A DNA stretch of 64,000 nt, taken from assembly GCF_900156605.1 (NCBI RefSeq), contig NZ_FTOA01000001.1, positions 62,001 to 126,000 of the forward strand, read 5' to 3'. This document shows positions 17,220 to 25,658 of the stretch, piece after piece. Position 1 is the stretch's first letter; every line of letters begins with the position of its first letter. Source of the DNA: Insolitispirillum peregrinum (GTDB taxonomy: Bacteria > Pseudomonadota > Alphaproteobacteria > Rhodospirillales > Rhodospirillaceae). The position numbers and the translations under genes were made by a program. A model generated the notes under the pieces. The model had not been told where the DNA came from. It searched no databases and saw only the letters and a program-made list of their open reading frames with translations.

Positions 17220-18032
17220 GTGCGACATCAGCACCGGAACGGTCATGTGGCGCAGGATGTGGCGGGTGCCGCCGTGGCGTTTGAAGTTGGCAAAGCCGGT
17301 ATTGCCCGATGCCCCCATCACCAGCAGGTCGGCGCTGAGGTCGGCGGCCTGATTGAGCAGCATGTCCATGATGCCAATGCCTTCGGCCTGAATGTAGTCA
17401 GGTTCGGCGGTGACGCCATGGTCAGCCAGATGGGCGCAGAGATCGCCCACGCTCTGTTCCAGTTCCGGTGATGGCTTGGCAAAGCAGAGGATGCGGGCGC
17501 TGCTGCATCCCTGCATCAGCGGCAAGGCATCATTGACCGCCCGCACGGATTCCCGGCTGCCGTTCCAGGCGATCAGCGGACGCTGGCCGAGGCTGGTGTT
17601 CTTGTAGGCGTAGGGGATGATCAGGCCCGGTCGCCCGGCATTCAGCACCACTTGTTCGGGCAGGTCACGCGGCACCACCTGCGCGGCGGCTTCGTCGTCC
17701 TGACTGAGCAGGACCAGATCAACATGGTGGGCTGCCTCGATCAGTGCGCGCGAGACTTCCAGGGCGCTGCCCCGGTTGGCATCACGCCAGCTGTACGAGC
17801 GCAGGTGGCCGGAACAGGCGGCTTCGAATTTCTGGCGGCTCTGTTCGGCAGCTTCGACATAGGCCGGGCTGGGCCAGCTGGCGACCATGCCGATCATCTG
17901 GGCCTGCGCCAACTGCCCGAACAGGCCGATCAGGCGGGCTCCATGCTGTTCAGCGAGGGCAATGGCCAGTGACAGGCGGTCTGCGCACAAGGGGCCAGAA
18001 TCGAGATGCACAAGGATATTTTTCAAGGACAT
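17217..18032 (-). CDS. Universal stress protein, two tandem UspA domains
   Basis: The 271-residue protein starts MSLKNILVHLDSGPLCADRL behind a GGAGGAAGG ribosome binding site. It has an N-terminal degenerate Usp domain and a C-terminal domain with the ATP-binding-type motif LLVMGASGNTGFANFKRHGGTR. A tandem layout is common in alphaproteobacteria. It should be cytoplasmic and act in stress survival; the precise role is unknown. An open-frame extension upstream (to 18536) runs through repeat DNA and is not coding. Its stop codon lies inside the palindromic repeat. Confidence 0.88.
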   Translation of the reverse strand: MSLKNILVHLDSGPLCADRLSLAIALAEQHGARLIGLFGQLAQAQMIGMVASWPSPAYVEAAEQSRQKFEAACSGHLRSYSWRDANRGSALEVSRALIEAAHHVDLVLLSQDDEAAAQVVPRDLPEQVVLNAGRPGLIIPYAYKNTSLGQRPLIAWNGSRESVRAVNDALPLMQGCSSARILCFAKPSPELEQSVGDLCAHLADHGVTAEPDYIQAEGIGIMDMLLNQAADLSADLLVMGASGNTGFANFKRHGGTRHILRHMTVPVLMSH

Positions 18033-18477
18033 CGGTTGCCTTCCTCCTTGGACCGTCGTGCGCCATATCCGGGGAGGCGCGACGGTCCAGCCTTTTGATT
18101 TGTCGCATTGTTTTTTTGCGTAAAACCGGTTCCCACCTTTACGCATCAACGATGCGCCTTGCCGTTCATGCACCCGGAGCCATTTCGCCTGCCCCCAAGC
18201 GATGGTCCGGTTGTTCCGGGTTTTCTGCCTCCGTGTTTTTGACAGCCTTAGCGCAAGGTCGGTCAAAAGTGATCCGGCAGCAGGCAAACCTGTCGCGCAT
18301 GGTATCATTTGCCTCCGTGCTGTCGCGCATTTTTGTCGGCCCGGCTCAAGAACGGGAAAGCCCACCTGATCGGGTAGCGACGGCAGTGCGGTTGAGCCGG
18401 TATCCATAGAACTCATAGATACCCCAACGGAAAGCAATACTTTTTTGGGTGGGGTGCAGGGGGCGGGCAAAATGGCC
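18033..18477. other. Intergenic region with a palindromic repeat, no gene seen
   Basis: A diverged AACCGGTT repeat lies at 18091-18145 (TTTGTCGCATTG, TAAAACCGGTTCCCACC). The rest should hold the usp promoter, but I see no clear operator. The region downstream of the CHASE gene shows no clear terminator. Confidence 0.6.
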
Positions 18478-19947
18478 CTACAGGGCAACGCCGTCGCTGT
18501 GGCTGCTCTGCCAGCCACGCAGGCGTTCGGCTGCACGATTCAGGGCCGATGTGGCATCAAGGTCGCCATCACGGACCACCGCCGCGCCGATGCTGGCCGT
18601 CAGCGGTGTGCTCGACAGGTCGGTCGGCGAGGGGATGGCCTTGACGGCGCGGCGCACGCGGTCGGCGGCCATGATCGCTCCGTCGCGGTTGGCACCAATC
18701 AGCAGGGCGGCAAAATGGCCAAAGGCGGTTTCGGTCAATAAATCCGTTGGACGCAATGCATTACGGCAGGCAGCCATCATGCGGGCCTGTACGTCTTTCT
18801 GCTGGGCGGGAGTCCAGTTTTTCTGGTGTTCCTGATGGCAATCCAGCGCGATCACCAAAAAACCAACGGCGCGGCGATAGCGCAGGCTGGTGGCCATTTC
18901 GGCCTCGGCAGCCTTGAAGAACGTGGTCAGGGGGAGCAGCGAGACATCCCCATCCAGCGAGGAGGCGGTCTTTTTGTGCTCATGGGCAGACACTCTGGCA
19001 TGGCGGGTGAGCAGATATCCGGTCAGGGCCAGCAACAAGGCCATCGCCACACCGGTGGCCCGCAGCGTCCAGATGTCCTGATTGATCGGCGACCAGCCAT
19101 CAACCGGGGTTGCGGCGATCTGCCACGAGCCATTGGGAAGGGGGAGGTCGATGGTTTCCGGGGCGCGGGAATAGACCGAGTCAGAGCCAAAGAAGGTCTT
19201 GCCGCTGGCGCCATTGCCGTCATGTCCGCGCAGGGCAATATCCAGTGTCAGGCCCTGCCGCCGCTCTTCGCCGGTCGTGCTGCCTGCAATCAGCGGGGTG
19301 ATGATTCCTGCCTTGGTCAGCATGGCGGAAAAATCAATCGGCATTGAAACCAGCCCCCAGTAGCGGGCTCCCTGACCGTTGCGGGCCGGAACGGCGATCG
19401 GGAACCGGGCAATCACCGCTATCCCGCCCTGTATGCGCTGCACCGGGCCGTTGAGGACGGCATGGCCGGTGCTGATGACCTCTTCGATGCTGGGCCACTG
19501 ATCGGGGATGGTGCGATAGTCGATGCCGATGACCGAGGTATTGCCATTCAAGGGGTAGACGTGGGTAATGCGGGTGCCCTGGGCCAGCGCGATGTTCAGG
19601 ACCTGTGAGCGGTGGCTGAGCAGGCTGCGGGCCATGGTGTAGAAATCATCGTCGCGCAGGGCCGGGTTGGCGGCAACAAAGGCTGCCATGCCTTGTCCCA
19701 CCAGCAGATTGGCGGTCAGGGTGGCGTCCAGTCGGGCGCGGATGGCGACCAGTGTTTCGCGAACCGTACTGTGACGGGCCGCCGCCCGTTCCCGGATCAT
19801 CCAGTTTTCGATCGCAGCCGTTGTCCCCAGTGTGGCAAGGGCAAGAAGCAGGGCGACCAGAAGCGGAAGCCTGTGGAACTGCCACCATGACGTTTCTGCC
19901 GGGGCGGATGCGGATGAAGACTCACCGGCTGGAAAAGAGATGGTCAT
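18478..19947 (-). CDS. CHASE-domain membrane protein with a degenerate GGDEF domain
   Basis: The 489-residue protein has an N-terminal transmembrane segment (LPLLVALLLALATLGTTAAI) and a periplasmic CHASE ligand-binding domain (about residues 60-280, with FPIAVPARNGQG and GLVSMPIDF). A second transmembrane segment (VAMALLLALTGYLL) and a C-terminal GGDEF-like domain follow. Where active diguanylate cyclases have GG(D/E)EF, this protein has AFGHF (TAFGHFAALL), so cyclic di-GMP synthesis is unlikely. It may act as a sensor through binding or as a pseudo-enzyme. There is no EAL domain. The signal sensed is unknown. Confidence 0.83.
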   Translation of the reverse strand: MTISFPAGESSSASAPAETSWWQFHRLPLLVALLLALATLGTTAAIENWMIRERAAARHSTVRETLVAIRARLDATLTANLLVGQGMAAFVAANPALRDDDFYTMARSLLSHRSQVLNIALAQGTRITHVYPLNGNTSVIGIDYRTIPDQWPSIEEVISTGHAVLNGPVQRIQGGIAVIARFPIAVPARNGQGARYWGLVSMPIDFSAMLTKAGIITPLIAGSTTGEERRQGLTLDIALRGHDGNGASGKTFFGSDSVYSRAPETIDLPLPNGSWQIAATPVDGWSPINQDIWTLRATGVAMALLLALTGYLLTRHARVSAHEHKKTASSLDGDVSLLPLTTFFKAAEAEMATSLRYRRAVGFLVIALDCHQEHQKNWTPAQQKDVQARMMAACRNALRPTDLLTETAFGHFAALLIGANRDGAIMAADRVRRAVKAIPSPTDLSSTPLTASIGAAVVRDGDLDATSALNRAAERLRGWQSSHSDGVAL

Positions 19948-20135
19948 TCCGGGACATCTCCCTCGGAACGGCGGGCCACGGGGTCGAGCAGAGCGGGAAG
20001 CACGGGGGTACGATGTGCATTAACCACTTTCATGCAGAAAGGATGTCGTATTTGGCAGGGCTTGTAAATCCTCTCCACCGGATCATAGCCGCAGAGCCAT
20101 AAAGGGTCATGAGGGGCCAGGCAGGGGCGCAACGA

Positions 20136-20168
20136 CAATCCCCCCTGCCGGGGGGCGAGGGGGGATTG
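20136..20168. terminator. Strong hairpin after ornithine decarboxylase
   Basis: A perfect 10-bp stem, CAATCCCCCC / GGGGGGATTG, lies 31 bp after the decarboxylase stop codon. No clear T-run follows on the minus strand, so it may protect the 3' end rather than terminate. Confidence 0.5.
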
Positions 20169-20198
20169 CCGGGTAAAACGGGGTGGCAGGGGGAGCGG

Positions 20199-21386
20199 TC
20201 AGGCCGCCGAGCGCATGGTGGGCAGGCTGTAAACAATCGCCGGAGCCATCACGTCTTCGTCGATCACTGTCACCCAGCCATGGCCATCAAAGCCGTTAAA
20301 GCCGGTGCGCAGCGAGTTGGAATAGGCCCCGATCAGGCCGATTTCCACCCAGTCGCCTTCCCGTACGTCGGATGGCAGGTAATGCGGGCCGGGCATGCTG
20401 TCGACGGAATCACAGGTCGGGCCGTAGAAGTCAAAGCCGATCCGCTTGCCGGTGGCAGCCGTTTCCCCGCTGGGGCGGAGCACCCGTTGCGGGAAGCAGT
20501 TGCCGAGATACTTCAGCTCGGCCAGACCGCCATAGGTGCCATCGTTGAGGAACAGCGCGGTGTCACGGCGCAGTTCAACGCGGGCAATCACCGAAACGCC
20601 ATCGGCAACCAGCGCCCGACCGGGTTCGCACTGCAAACGGCAGGTCTTCGGCAGGTTGATGGCGGCGCAGGCTTCGGTCACGGCCTGCACAAAGGCCACG
20701 AAGGCTGGTTCTTCGCCGGTATATTCACCGGGGAAACCGCCGCCTACGTCCAGAACGTCAATGGCTACGCCTGACAGGCGGATCACTTCGCCGCACTGTT
20801 CAATGGCATAGGAAAAAGCTGACGGATCAACACATTGTGATCCGACATGAAAGGTCAGACCACTTTTGCAGCCGGTGGCGACCACCTGTTGCAGCAGGTT
20901 GACAGCCTCGTCAATGCTGGTGCCGAACTTGCCCGCCAGGCACATTTTGGCCTGACCACGCGGCATGTCCAGACGGCAAACCAGCGTCAGGTCACGGGCA
21001 TTGCGGGTGACTTCGAGAATTTTGTCCAGTTCGTCCTGATGGTCAAAGACGAACGAGCGGACCCCGAACTTGTAATAGGCTTCGGCAATGGCTTCGCGGC
21101 TTTTGACCGGATGCATGAAATGACAGGTCGCGCCCGGGTAACGGGCGGAAATCTGACGGACTTCTGCAATCGAAGCTGTGTCGAAATGTCGAACCCCACC
21201 CTGATAAAGCGCGTCAATCACCAGATCATGATCGTTGCATTTTACCGCGTAGAGGACGTCACCGGGAAAAGCCTTCAGCATCGCCTGGGTCCGGGTGGTG
21301 ATCACGCGGGGACGGACGAGGTGAACGGGTTCACGGGGACGAAGGGTATCGACGACTTCCTGCGCGGAAGCAAACAGCTGCGTCAT
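20199..21386 (-). CDS. Ornithine (or lysine/ornithine) decarboxylase, fold-type III
   Basis: The 395-residue PLP enzyme of the alanine racemase-fold decarboxylase family makes putrescine (or cadaverine). Lys49 in LYAVKCN is the PLP lysine. The specificity helix region, the GGGFPGE glycine loop, the CEPGRALV phosphate site and the active-site Cys325 in GPTCDSVD are all visible. This type is standard in alphaproteobacteria. A GGGAG ribosome binding site precedes the ATG. It lies downstream of spermidine synthase on the same strand, separated by a terminator and about 260 bp of leader, so the two polyamine genes are neighbours but probably separately controlled. Confidence 0.93.
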   Translation of the reverse strand: MTQLFASAQEVVDTLRPREPVHLVRPRVITTRTQAMLKAFPGDVLYAVKCNDHDLVIDALYQGGVRHFDTASIAEVRQISARYPGATCHFMHPVKSREAIAEAYYKFGVRSFVFDHQDELDKILEVTRNARDLTLVCRLDMPRGQAKMCLAGKFGTSIDEAVNLLQQVVATGCKSGLTFHVGSQCVDPSAFSYAIEQCGEVIRLSGVAIDVLDVGGGFPGEYTGEEPAFVAFVQAVTEACAAINLPKTCRLQCEPGRALVADGVSVIARVELRRDTALFLNDGTYGGLAELKYLGNCFPQRVLRPSGETAATGKRIGFDFYGPTCDSVDSMPGPHYLPSDVREGDWVEIGLIGAYSNSLRTGFNGFDGHGWVTVIDEDVMAPAIVYSLPTMRSAA

Positions 21387-21650
21387 GGCAACAACTCCCT
21401 ACCAAACCGTACCGCCGGAAAATTTTTCCAGACGATATGCGATCGATAAGAGAGCCGGTCGCCGTGCGTACTCGGTGGGAACGAAGGGGATGTTCTCGAT
21501 GAGCCGCCGTGCTTAGGGCAATCTTTCGAGCCGGAGTTATGCCCCCTGCAGGCCCCTGCCGTAAAGTGAATTTTCCCCTTTTGTCGAAAAAAGATAGTCG
21601 AGACAGAGGGTTGACAGGGTGTCCGCCTTGTCTTTCAACCGGGAAAGGGC
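21387..21650 (-). promoter_or_regulatory. Long leader region of the decarboxylase gene
   Basis: About 260 bp without a gene, bounded by the speE terminator and the decarboxylase start. It contains several GC-rich inverted segments. Alphaproteobacterial ornithine decarboxylase genes are known to carry a conserved structured leader (the speF RNA motif), so one may be present, but I could not verify its consensus by eye. Confidence 0.35.
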
Positions 21651-21692
21651 AGCCGTAGGGGGTTGGAATCATTGCCCTATCCCCCCACGGCT
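21651..21692 (-). terminator. Terminator of speE
   Basis: On the minus strand AGCCGTGGGGGG pairs with CCCCCTACGGCT (about 11 bp with one wobble). It begins 12 bp after the speE stop codon; the T-run that follows is short. Confidence 0.65.
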
Positions 21693-21703
21693 TCCGCTGT
21701 GCC

Positions 21704-22558
21704 TCAGGCCATCAGGCGGGCGATCCATTGCGGCAGGGCAAAGGCACCAGAGTGGATGGCAGCGTTGTAATAGTCCGTTTGCAGGCTGATGTCGCCGATC
21801 CGGCGGGCGATGTCATCGCTGCCGAGCTGGTTCAGGCTGGTGCCCTTCGAGCCCCAGGTCAGGGCCATGAAGCCGCCGATATAGCTGGGGGTGACGGTCA
21901 GGTAGCAGCCGCTGTGGGCAAAGACGCCGCGCAGCTGACCCATGGTGTCGGTCAGCTCTTCCGGCTGGTAGAACGGAGCGCCATTCTGGAACACCACCAC
22001 CCCGCGTTCGGTCAGGGCGTCACGGATCAGTTCGTAAAAGGTGGTTTCAAACAGAACCTGCGCCGGGCCGACCGGGTCGGGGCGGTCGGCAATGATCAGG
22101 TCAAAACGACCCTTGTTGGCTGGATCCTTCATGAATTCGAAGGCATCCTGAATGTGCAGGGTAAAGCGCGGGTGATCAAAGGCTCCGTGGTGGATGTGCT
22201 GCAGGTGCTGTTTGCAGGCTTCGACCACCTCGCCGTCGATTTCACACATTTCTACCTGCGCCTGCGGATGCTTCAGCGCTTCTTCGGCTACCGCACCGTC
22301 ACCGCCGCCGATGATCAGCACACGCTGGACATCACCGATCTCGATCATCGGAACATGGGTCAGCATTTCGGAATAGCTGGCCTCGTCACGGTCGGAAATC
22401 TGCACGATGCCATCCAGCGCCATCACCCGGCCATTGCGGACGGTGTCGAAAATCTGGATGTGCTGGAACGCTGACCGCTGATCCACCAGCATCGGGCCGG
22501 TAATGTCCATGGTCTGGGCAAAGCCCGGGTGCAAAACTTCGGCGAAGGTCCGAGGCAT
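21704..22558 (-). CDS. speE: Spermidine synthase
   Basis: The 284-residue aminopropyltransferase joins putrescine and decarboxylated SAM to give spermidine. The SAM-analogue binding motif LIIGGGDGAVAEEALKHP and the downstream segment DPVGPAQVLF (family DxTDPxGPA; here ADRPDPVGPA) are visible, as is the N-terminal YQHIQIF-like block (AFQHIQIFDT). Length matches the family. An AGGAG site precedes the ATG. With the adjacent decarboxylase it gives a complete putrescine-to-spermidine route, provided SAM decarboxylase is elsewhere. Confidence 0.95.
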   Translation of the reverse strand: MPRTFAEVLHPGFAQTMDITGPMLVDQRSAFQHIQIFDTVRNGRVMALDGIVQISDRDEASYSEMLTHVPMIEIGDVQRVLIIGGGDGAVAEEALKHPQAQVEMCEIDGEVVEACKQHLQHIHHGAFDHPRFTLHIQDAFEFMKDPANKGRFDLIIADRPDPVGPAQVLFETTFYELIRDALTERGVVVFQNGAPFYQPEELTDTMGQLRGVFAHSGCYLTVTPSYIGGFMALTWGSKGTSLNQLGSDDIARRIGDISLQTDYYNAAIHSGAFALPQWIARLMA

Positions 22559-22907
22559 CGGCGTCTCCTGCTCCTTGGTCGTTTCTGGCTATAGGGGTTT
22601 CCGGGGGCAGGTATAAGCGGCACTGGCGGTAAAGAAAACCCCCTGTGGTGATGGCAATGGCAATTGACACAAAACGGTGATCCTGCCGATGGCGGGGTCG
22701 CATCCTCTCGCCAAGCGTCGCCAGAGAGGGTACTGTCCGTTAACCGTTTGTTTGCAGGCTCCTTCCTATAGTTGCGCCATGATCACGTCGTCATCCCCTT
22801 GTTCCCGCCTCTGCGCCGCCGTGGTGATGGAGAAGACGGGCCTCTGTGCTGCCCCGGTGCGTTCGGGGTGGGTGCCTGTCTGTCTGCCCGGCGCGGAGGC
22901 GTAAGGG
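22559..22907. other. Divergent intergenic region, no gene seen
   Basis: 349 bp between speE and the J-domain gene. Open frames here are short and lack ribosome binding sites. No palindrome or promoter stands out. Confidence 0.6.
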
Positions 22908-24677
22908 ATGGCCCGCCACCTGCGCGACCCCAAAGGATACTATGCGACGCTGGGTGTGCCCCATACCGCCGATGCGGCGGCGGTGAAGGCCGCCTATCGC
23001 AAGCTGGCCAAGGTGCTGCATCCCGATCACAACAAAAGCCCCAATGCCCAGGTCGATTTTCAGCGCCTGTCCGAAGCCTATCAAATCCTGTCCGATGAGC
23101 AGAAACGCCGTCGCTATGATGCGATGGGGGCCAGACTGGCGGCGGCAACGGCGGCACATCCGTCGTCCGGGGCCTCGTCTGGCGCGGGCTCTGCCGGGGC
23201 TGCGGCCCCGGGGCAGGGGGGAGCCGAGCGCACCCGCTCTGCGCCGCCACCGCCACCGCCACGCCAGCAGGGCACCGCCCGCAGCGGCGCATCGGCCTAT
23301 GGGCAGGCCGCCGCCTATGCCACCCGACCACGGACGGCCGCCCGCAGCACCCGGGGGCCCTTTGATCCGCCGCAGGCCTGCCAATGCTGTGGCAAGGTGA
23401 CCGCCCAGCCGCGCTATGTGGTCTTTCCCACTGTGCGCGGACGCCTGTTCAAAAGCGTACGCAGCACCGTCGAAGGCATTCTGTGCCGTCAGTGCGCTGA
23501 CCGTATCGCGTTGAAAGCGGCATGGAAAAACTGGCTGTTGGGCTGGTGGTCGCTACCTTGGGGGCCGTTTCATACCATTTCGGCGCTGGTGACCATCGCG
23601 CGGGGGGGATTTTATCCCCGGGACCGCAATTTTGCCCTGCTGCTGAAGCAGTCGCGGGCCTTTTTGATGCGCAACGATGCGGCGGTTGCCCATGGTCTGG
23701 CGGTGCAGGCGCGCGGCTATGCCGATGGGCCGAATGAAAAGGCGCTGGCCGACGGGCTGATCAAGGCCGCTCCGGCACCGCAAGGCAAGGCGTTGCGCAA
23801 CAAGTGGTCGGAGGGAAGCTGGTTGCGGGCCATGCAGGCGGTGCCGCTGATGCTGGCCTGCGGGTTGGTGTTGCTGGCGGTGAACCAGTGGACCACGGTC
23901 ACTTTGTGGGGACCACGGTCGGCGCCGGTGGTGACCGAAGCGCTGATGCCGCCTCCGGCGTTGCAGCCGCCGTCCGCCCTGCAACAGTCGTTGCTGGTCG
24001 AAGGACTGGACCGGCCCCTGTTGTTGCGCACTGGCCGACTGTACGAAGTTACCGCACCGCTGCTGCCGTTGCGCACCGGGCCGGGCACCAGCTATACCAC
24101 CCTCAGCAAGCTGGAAGCCGGGACGACGGTTCTGGTGACCGAAAACGCCCCCGAAGGTGGATGGGTGCGGGTTCTGACCGCCGAAGGGCAGTCCGGCTTT
24201 GTGGCCGGGCGCTATCTGACGCCGGGCCTGGCCGGGCGCGGACTGGACGACAGCCTGACCCCACCGGCAGCCACCAGCGAACCAGCCCGCAAGGAGCCGG
24301 CGGCACCTGCCCCGCGCCCGGCCCCGACCGGGCCGCCGACCTCGCTGTTGCCAGCCGCGCCCCCCCCTGCTGCGTCGCCCGCACCGGACAAGGGGAGCGA
24401 TGCCTCGCATGTGGTTCCGGCTCCCCGGCCCTCTCCCCCGCTGCGGGTGACCCCGCCGCAAGTGATTTCCCCGCAGGCAAGCACCGAAACGGCGGCTCCG
24501 GTGAATGCTCCGCTGCCATCGGTGTTGTCCCCGTCTCCGGTGGGCAGTAACGGAAGCCGGAAAAGCGGCGCAGTCTTGCCGGTGGCCGAGGATGACGGCG
24601 AGGCAAGCCTCAATGGTTTGGGCAATCCGGGGTCGATCGGGGTCTTTACGCCGATCTCTCCCGGTTCGCGCAATTAA
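22908..24677 (+). CDS. J-domain protein with zinc-like motif, membrane segment and SH3 domain
   Basis: The 589-residue protein begins with a J domain (residues about 9-70; YYATLGVPHTAD, with the HPD tripeptide in VLHPDHNKSP and the QILSDEQKRRRYD end). A Pro/Ala/Gly-rich linker follows, then a region with two CxxC pairs (CQCCGKV and CRQCADR) that may bind zinc. A transmembrane segment lies near residue 310 (AVPLMLACGLVLLAV). A bacterial SH3-type domain (LPLRTGPGTSYTTLSKLEAG to GFVAGRYL) and a long Pro-rich tail end the protein. The J domain would stimulate DnaK on the cytoplasmic side, and the SH3 domain would lie outside the membrane, perhaps at the cell wall. I know of no characterised protein with exactly this layout. 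Confidence 0.82.
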   Translation: MARHLRDPKGYYATLGVPHTADAAAVKAAYRKLAKVLHPDHNKSPNAQVDFQRLSEAYQILSDEQKRRRYDAMGARLAAATAAHPSSGASSGAGSAGAAAPGQGGAERTRSAPPPPPPRQQGTARSGASAYGQAAAYATRPRTAARSTRGPFDPPQACQCCGKVTAQPRYVVFPTVRGRLFKSVRSTVEGILCRQCADRIALKAAWKNWLLGWWSLPWGPFHTISALVTIARGGFYPRDRNFALLLKQSRAFLMRNDAAVAHGLAVQARGYADGPNEKALADGLIKAAPAPQGKALRNKWSEGSWLRAMQAVPLMLACGLVLLAVNQWTTVTLWGPRSAPVVTEALMPPPALQPPSALQQSLLVEGLDRPLLLRTGRLYEVTAPLLPLRTGPGTSYTTLSKLEAGTTVLVTENAPEGGWVRVLTAEGQSGFVAGRYLTPGLAGRGLDDSLTPPAATSEPARKEPAAPAPRPAPTGPPTSLLPAAPPPAASPAPDKGSDASHVVPAPRPSPPLRVTPPQVISPQASTETAAPVNAPLPSVLSPSPVGSNGSRKSGAVLPVAEDDGEASLNGLGNPGSIGVFTPISPGSRN

Positions 24678-25112
24678 GCAGGCAGGCCATGTTCCTGATG
24701 GCCCATATGTCTGCTAATCGAATGAAAATAAATGGTGTTTTTGCAAAGGTGGCGGTGTTTTCCGTGCGCGATATCGCGCTGACTGCTTTTGTCATACCGT
24801 CATATTGATACCTGTGGGTGATGTGCCTGTTTCACTGTCCGCCGTCTGGTCGCGCTCTGTGCCGGAAAGACAAGGGGGCGGCTTTCCAGCCACGGCAAAG
24901 GGGCATGGCATCCTGCACCCCCGGTTCCCATAGGGCAGTCAAGTAAAAAAAACGCGGTTTTGTGCGGGTTTCAGAGGCTTTTGCGGTTGACAGACAGGGG
25001 CTTGCCGGGCTTTCTCCTGTCGGGGATGTTGCCCGGTTTTATCCGGGCGACGCGGGATGTTTTTTGAAAAGTCCGTTCCACCGAAACGTACTGTCCAAGG
25101 AGACTTTGTAAT
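24678..25112. other. Upstream region of the HU gene, no gene seen
   Basis: 435 bp. The right half presumably holds the HU promoter: TTGACAG occurs at about 24986, but a matching -10 is not clear. CAAGGAG just before the HU ATG is a strong ribosome binding site. No terminator for the J-domain gene is clear. Confidence 0.5.
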
Positions 25113-25385
25113 ATGAACAAGAGCGATCTCGTCGATGCCGTCGCTGCTGAGTCCGGCCTGACGAAGGCGGATGCCGCCAAGGCTGTGGACGCTCTCTTCG
25201 ACGCCATCACCGGCGCCCTGAAGCAGGGTGACGAAGTGCGCCTCGTCGGTTTCGGCACCTTCGCCGTTTCCGAACGGGCTGCCCGCACCGGCAAGAACCC
25301 GCGCACCGGCGAAGAGATCACCATCGAAGCTTCCAAGCAGCCGAAGTTCAAGCCCGGCAAGGGCCTGAAGGACGCTCTGAAGTAA
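25113..25385 (+). CDS. hup: DNA-binding protein HU
   Basis: The 90-residue histone-like protein begins [20 protein letters not shown] and contains the HU/IHF signature in [28 protein letters not shown], including the DNA-intercalating Pro of the beta arm (KNPRTG). It lacks the features that separate IHF subunits, so HU is the better call. Monocistronic, with a strong AAGGAG-type site. Confidence 0.95.
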   Translation: MNKSDLVDAVAAESGLTKADAAKAVDALFDAITGALKQGDEVRLVGFGTFAVSERAARTGKNPRTGEEITIEASKQPKFKPGKGLKDALK

Positions 25386-25418
25386 GACGGGGGCTGGTGG
25401 GCTTTTCAGGCTCATAGC

Positions 25419-25492
25419 TCTGGAGCATTGTGCGAAAAGTGGAAACCGGTTTTCGCAACAACAATGCGGCAAAACAAAAATCCAGAGCTGTG
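25419..25492. repeat. AACCGGTT-centred palindromic repeat, copy 3, with AGCTCTGGA ends
   Basis: GAGCATTGTGCGAAAAGTGG, then AAACCGGTTTTCGCAACAACA, bounded by AGCTCTGGA and TCCAGAGCT. It lies just after the HU stop codon and can form a long hairpin. A further CACAGCTCTGGAG half-copy lies about 30 bp downstream. Confidence 0.78.
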
Positions 25493-25582
25493 AGCATGGT
25501 TTATTCCAAGGCTCACAGCTCTGGAGTTTGTCTGAAAGGCCAATGGCAGGGACCGTCGGCCTTTGTTTCAGGACAGACCATG

Positions 25583-25619
25583 AAAACGGCACCGCCCCAT
25601 GGGAGCGGTGCCGTTTTTG
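25583..25619. terminator. Bidirectional terminator between HU and the GH114-like gene
   Basis: AAAACGGCACCGC-CCC pairs with GGG-A-GCGGTGCCGTTTTT. The stem has A-run and T-run flanks, so it can serve both the plus-strand HU transcript and the convergent minus-strand gene. Confidence 0.88.
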
Positions 25620-25658
25620 TTGGTGCAGGGGCTTGTTCCTTGCCGCAGTGCCTGAGCC

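Noticed and set aside
18033-18536. N-terminal extension of the universal stress protein by 168 codons
   Set aside because: It runs through a dispersed repeat and has no family similarity; the ATG at 18032 has a strong ribosome binding site.
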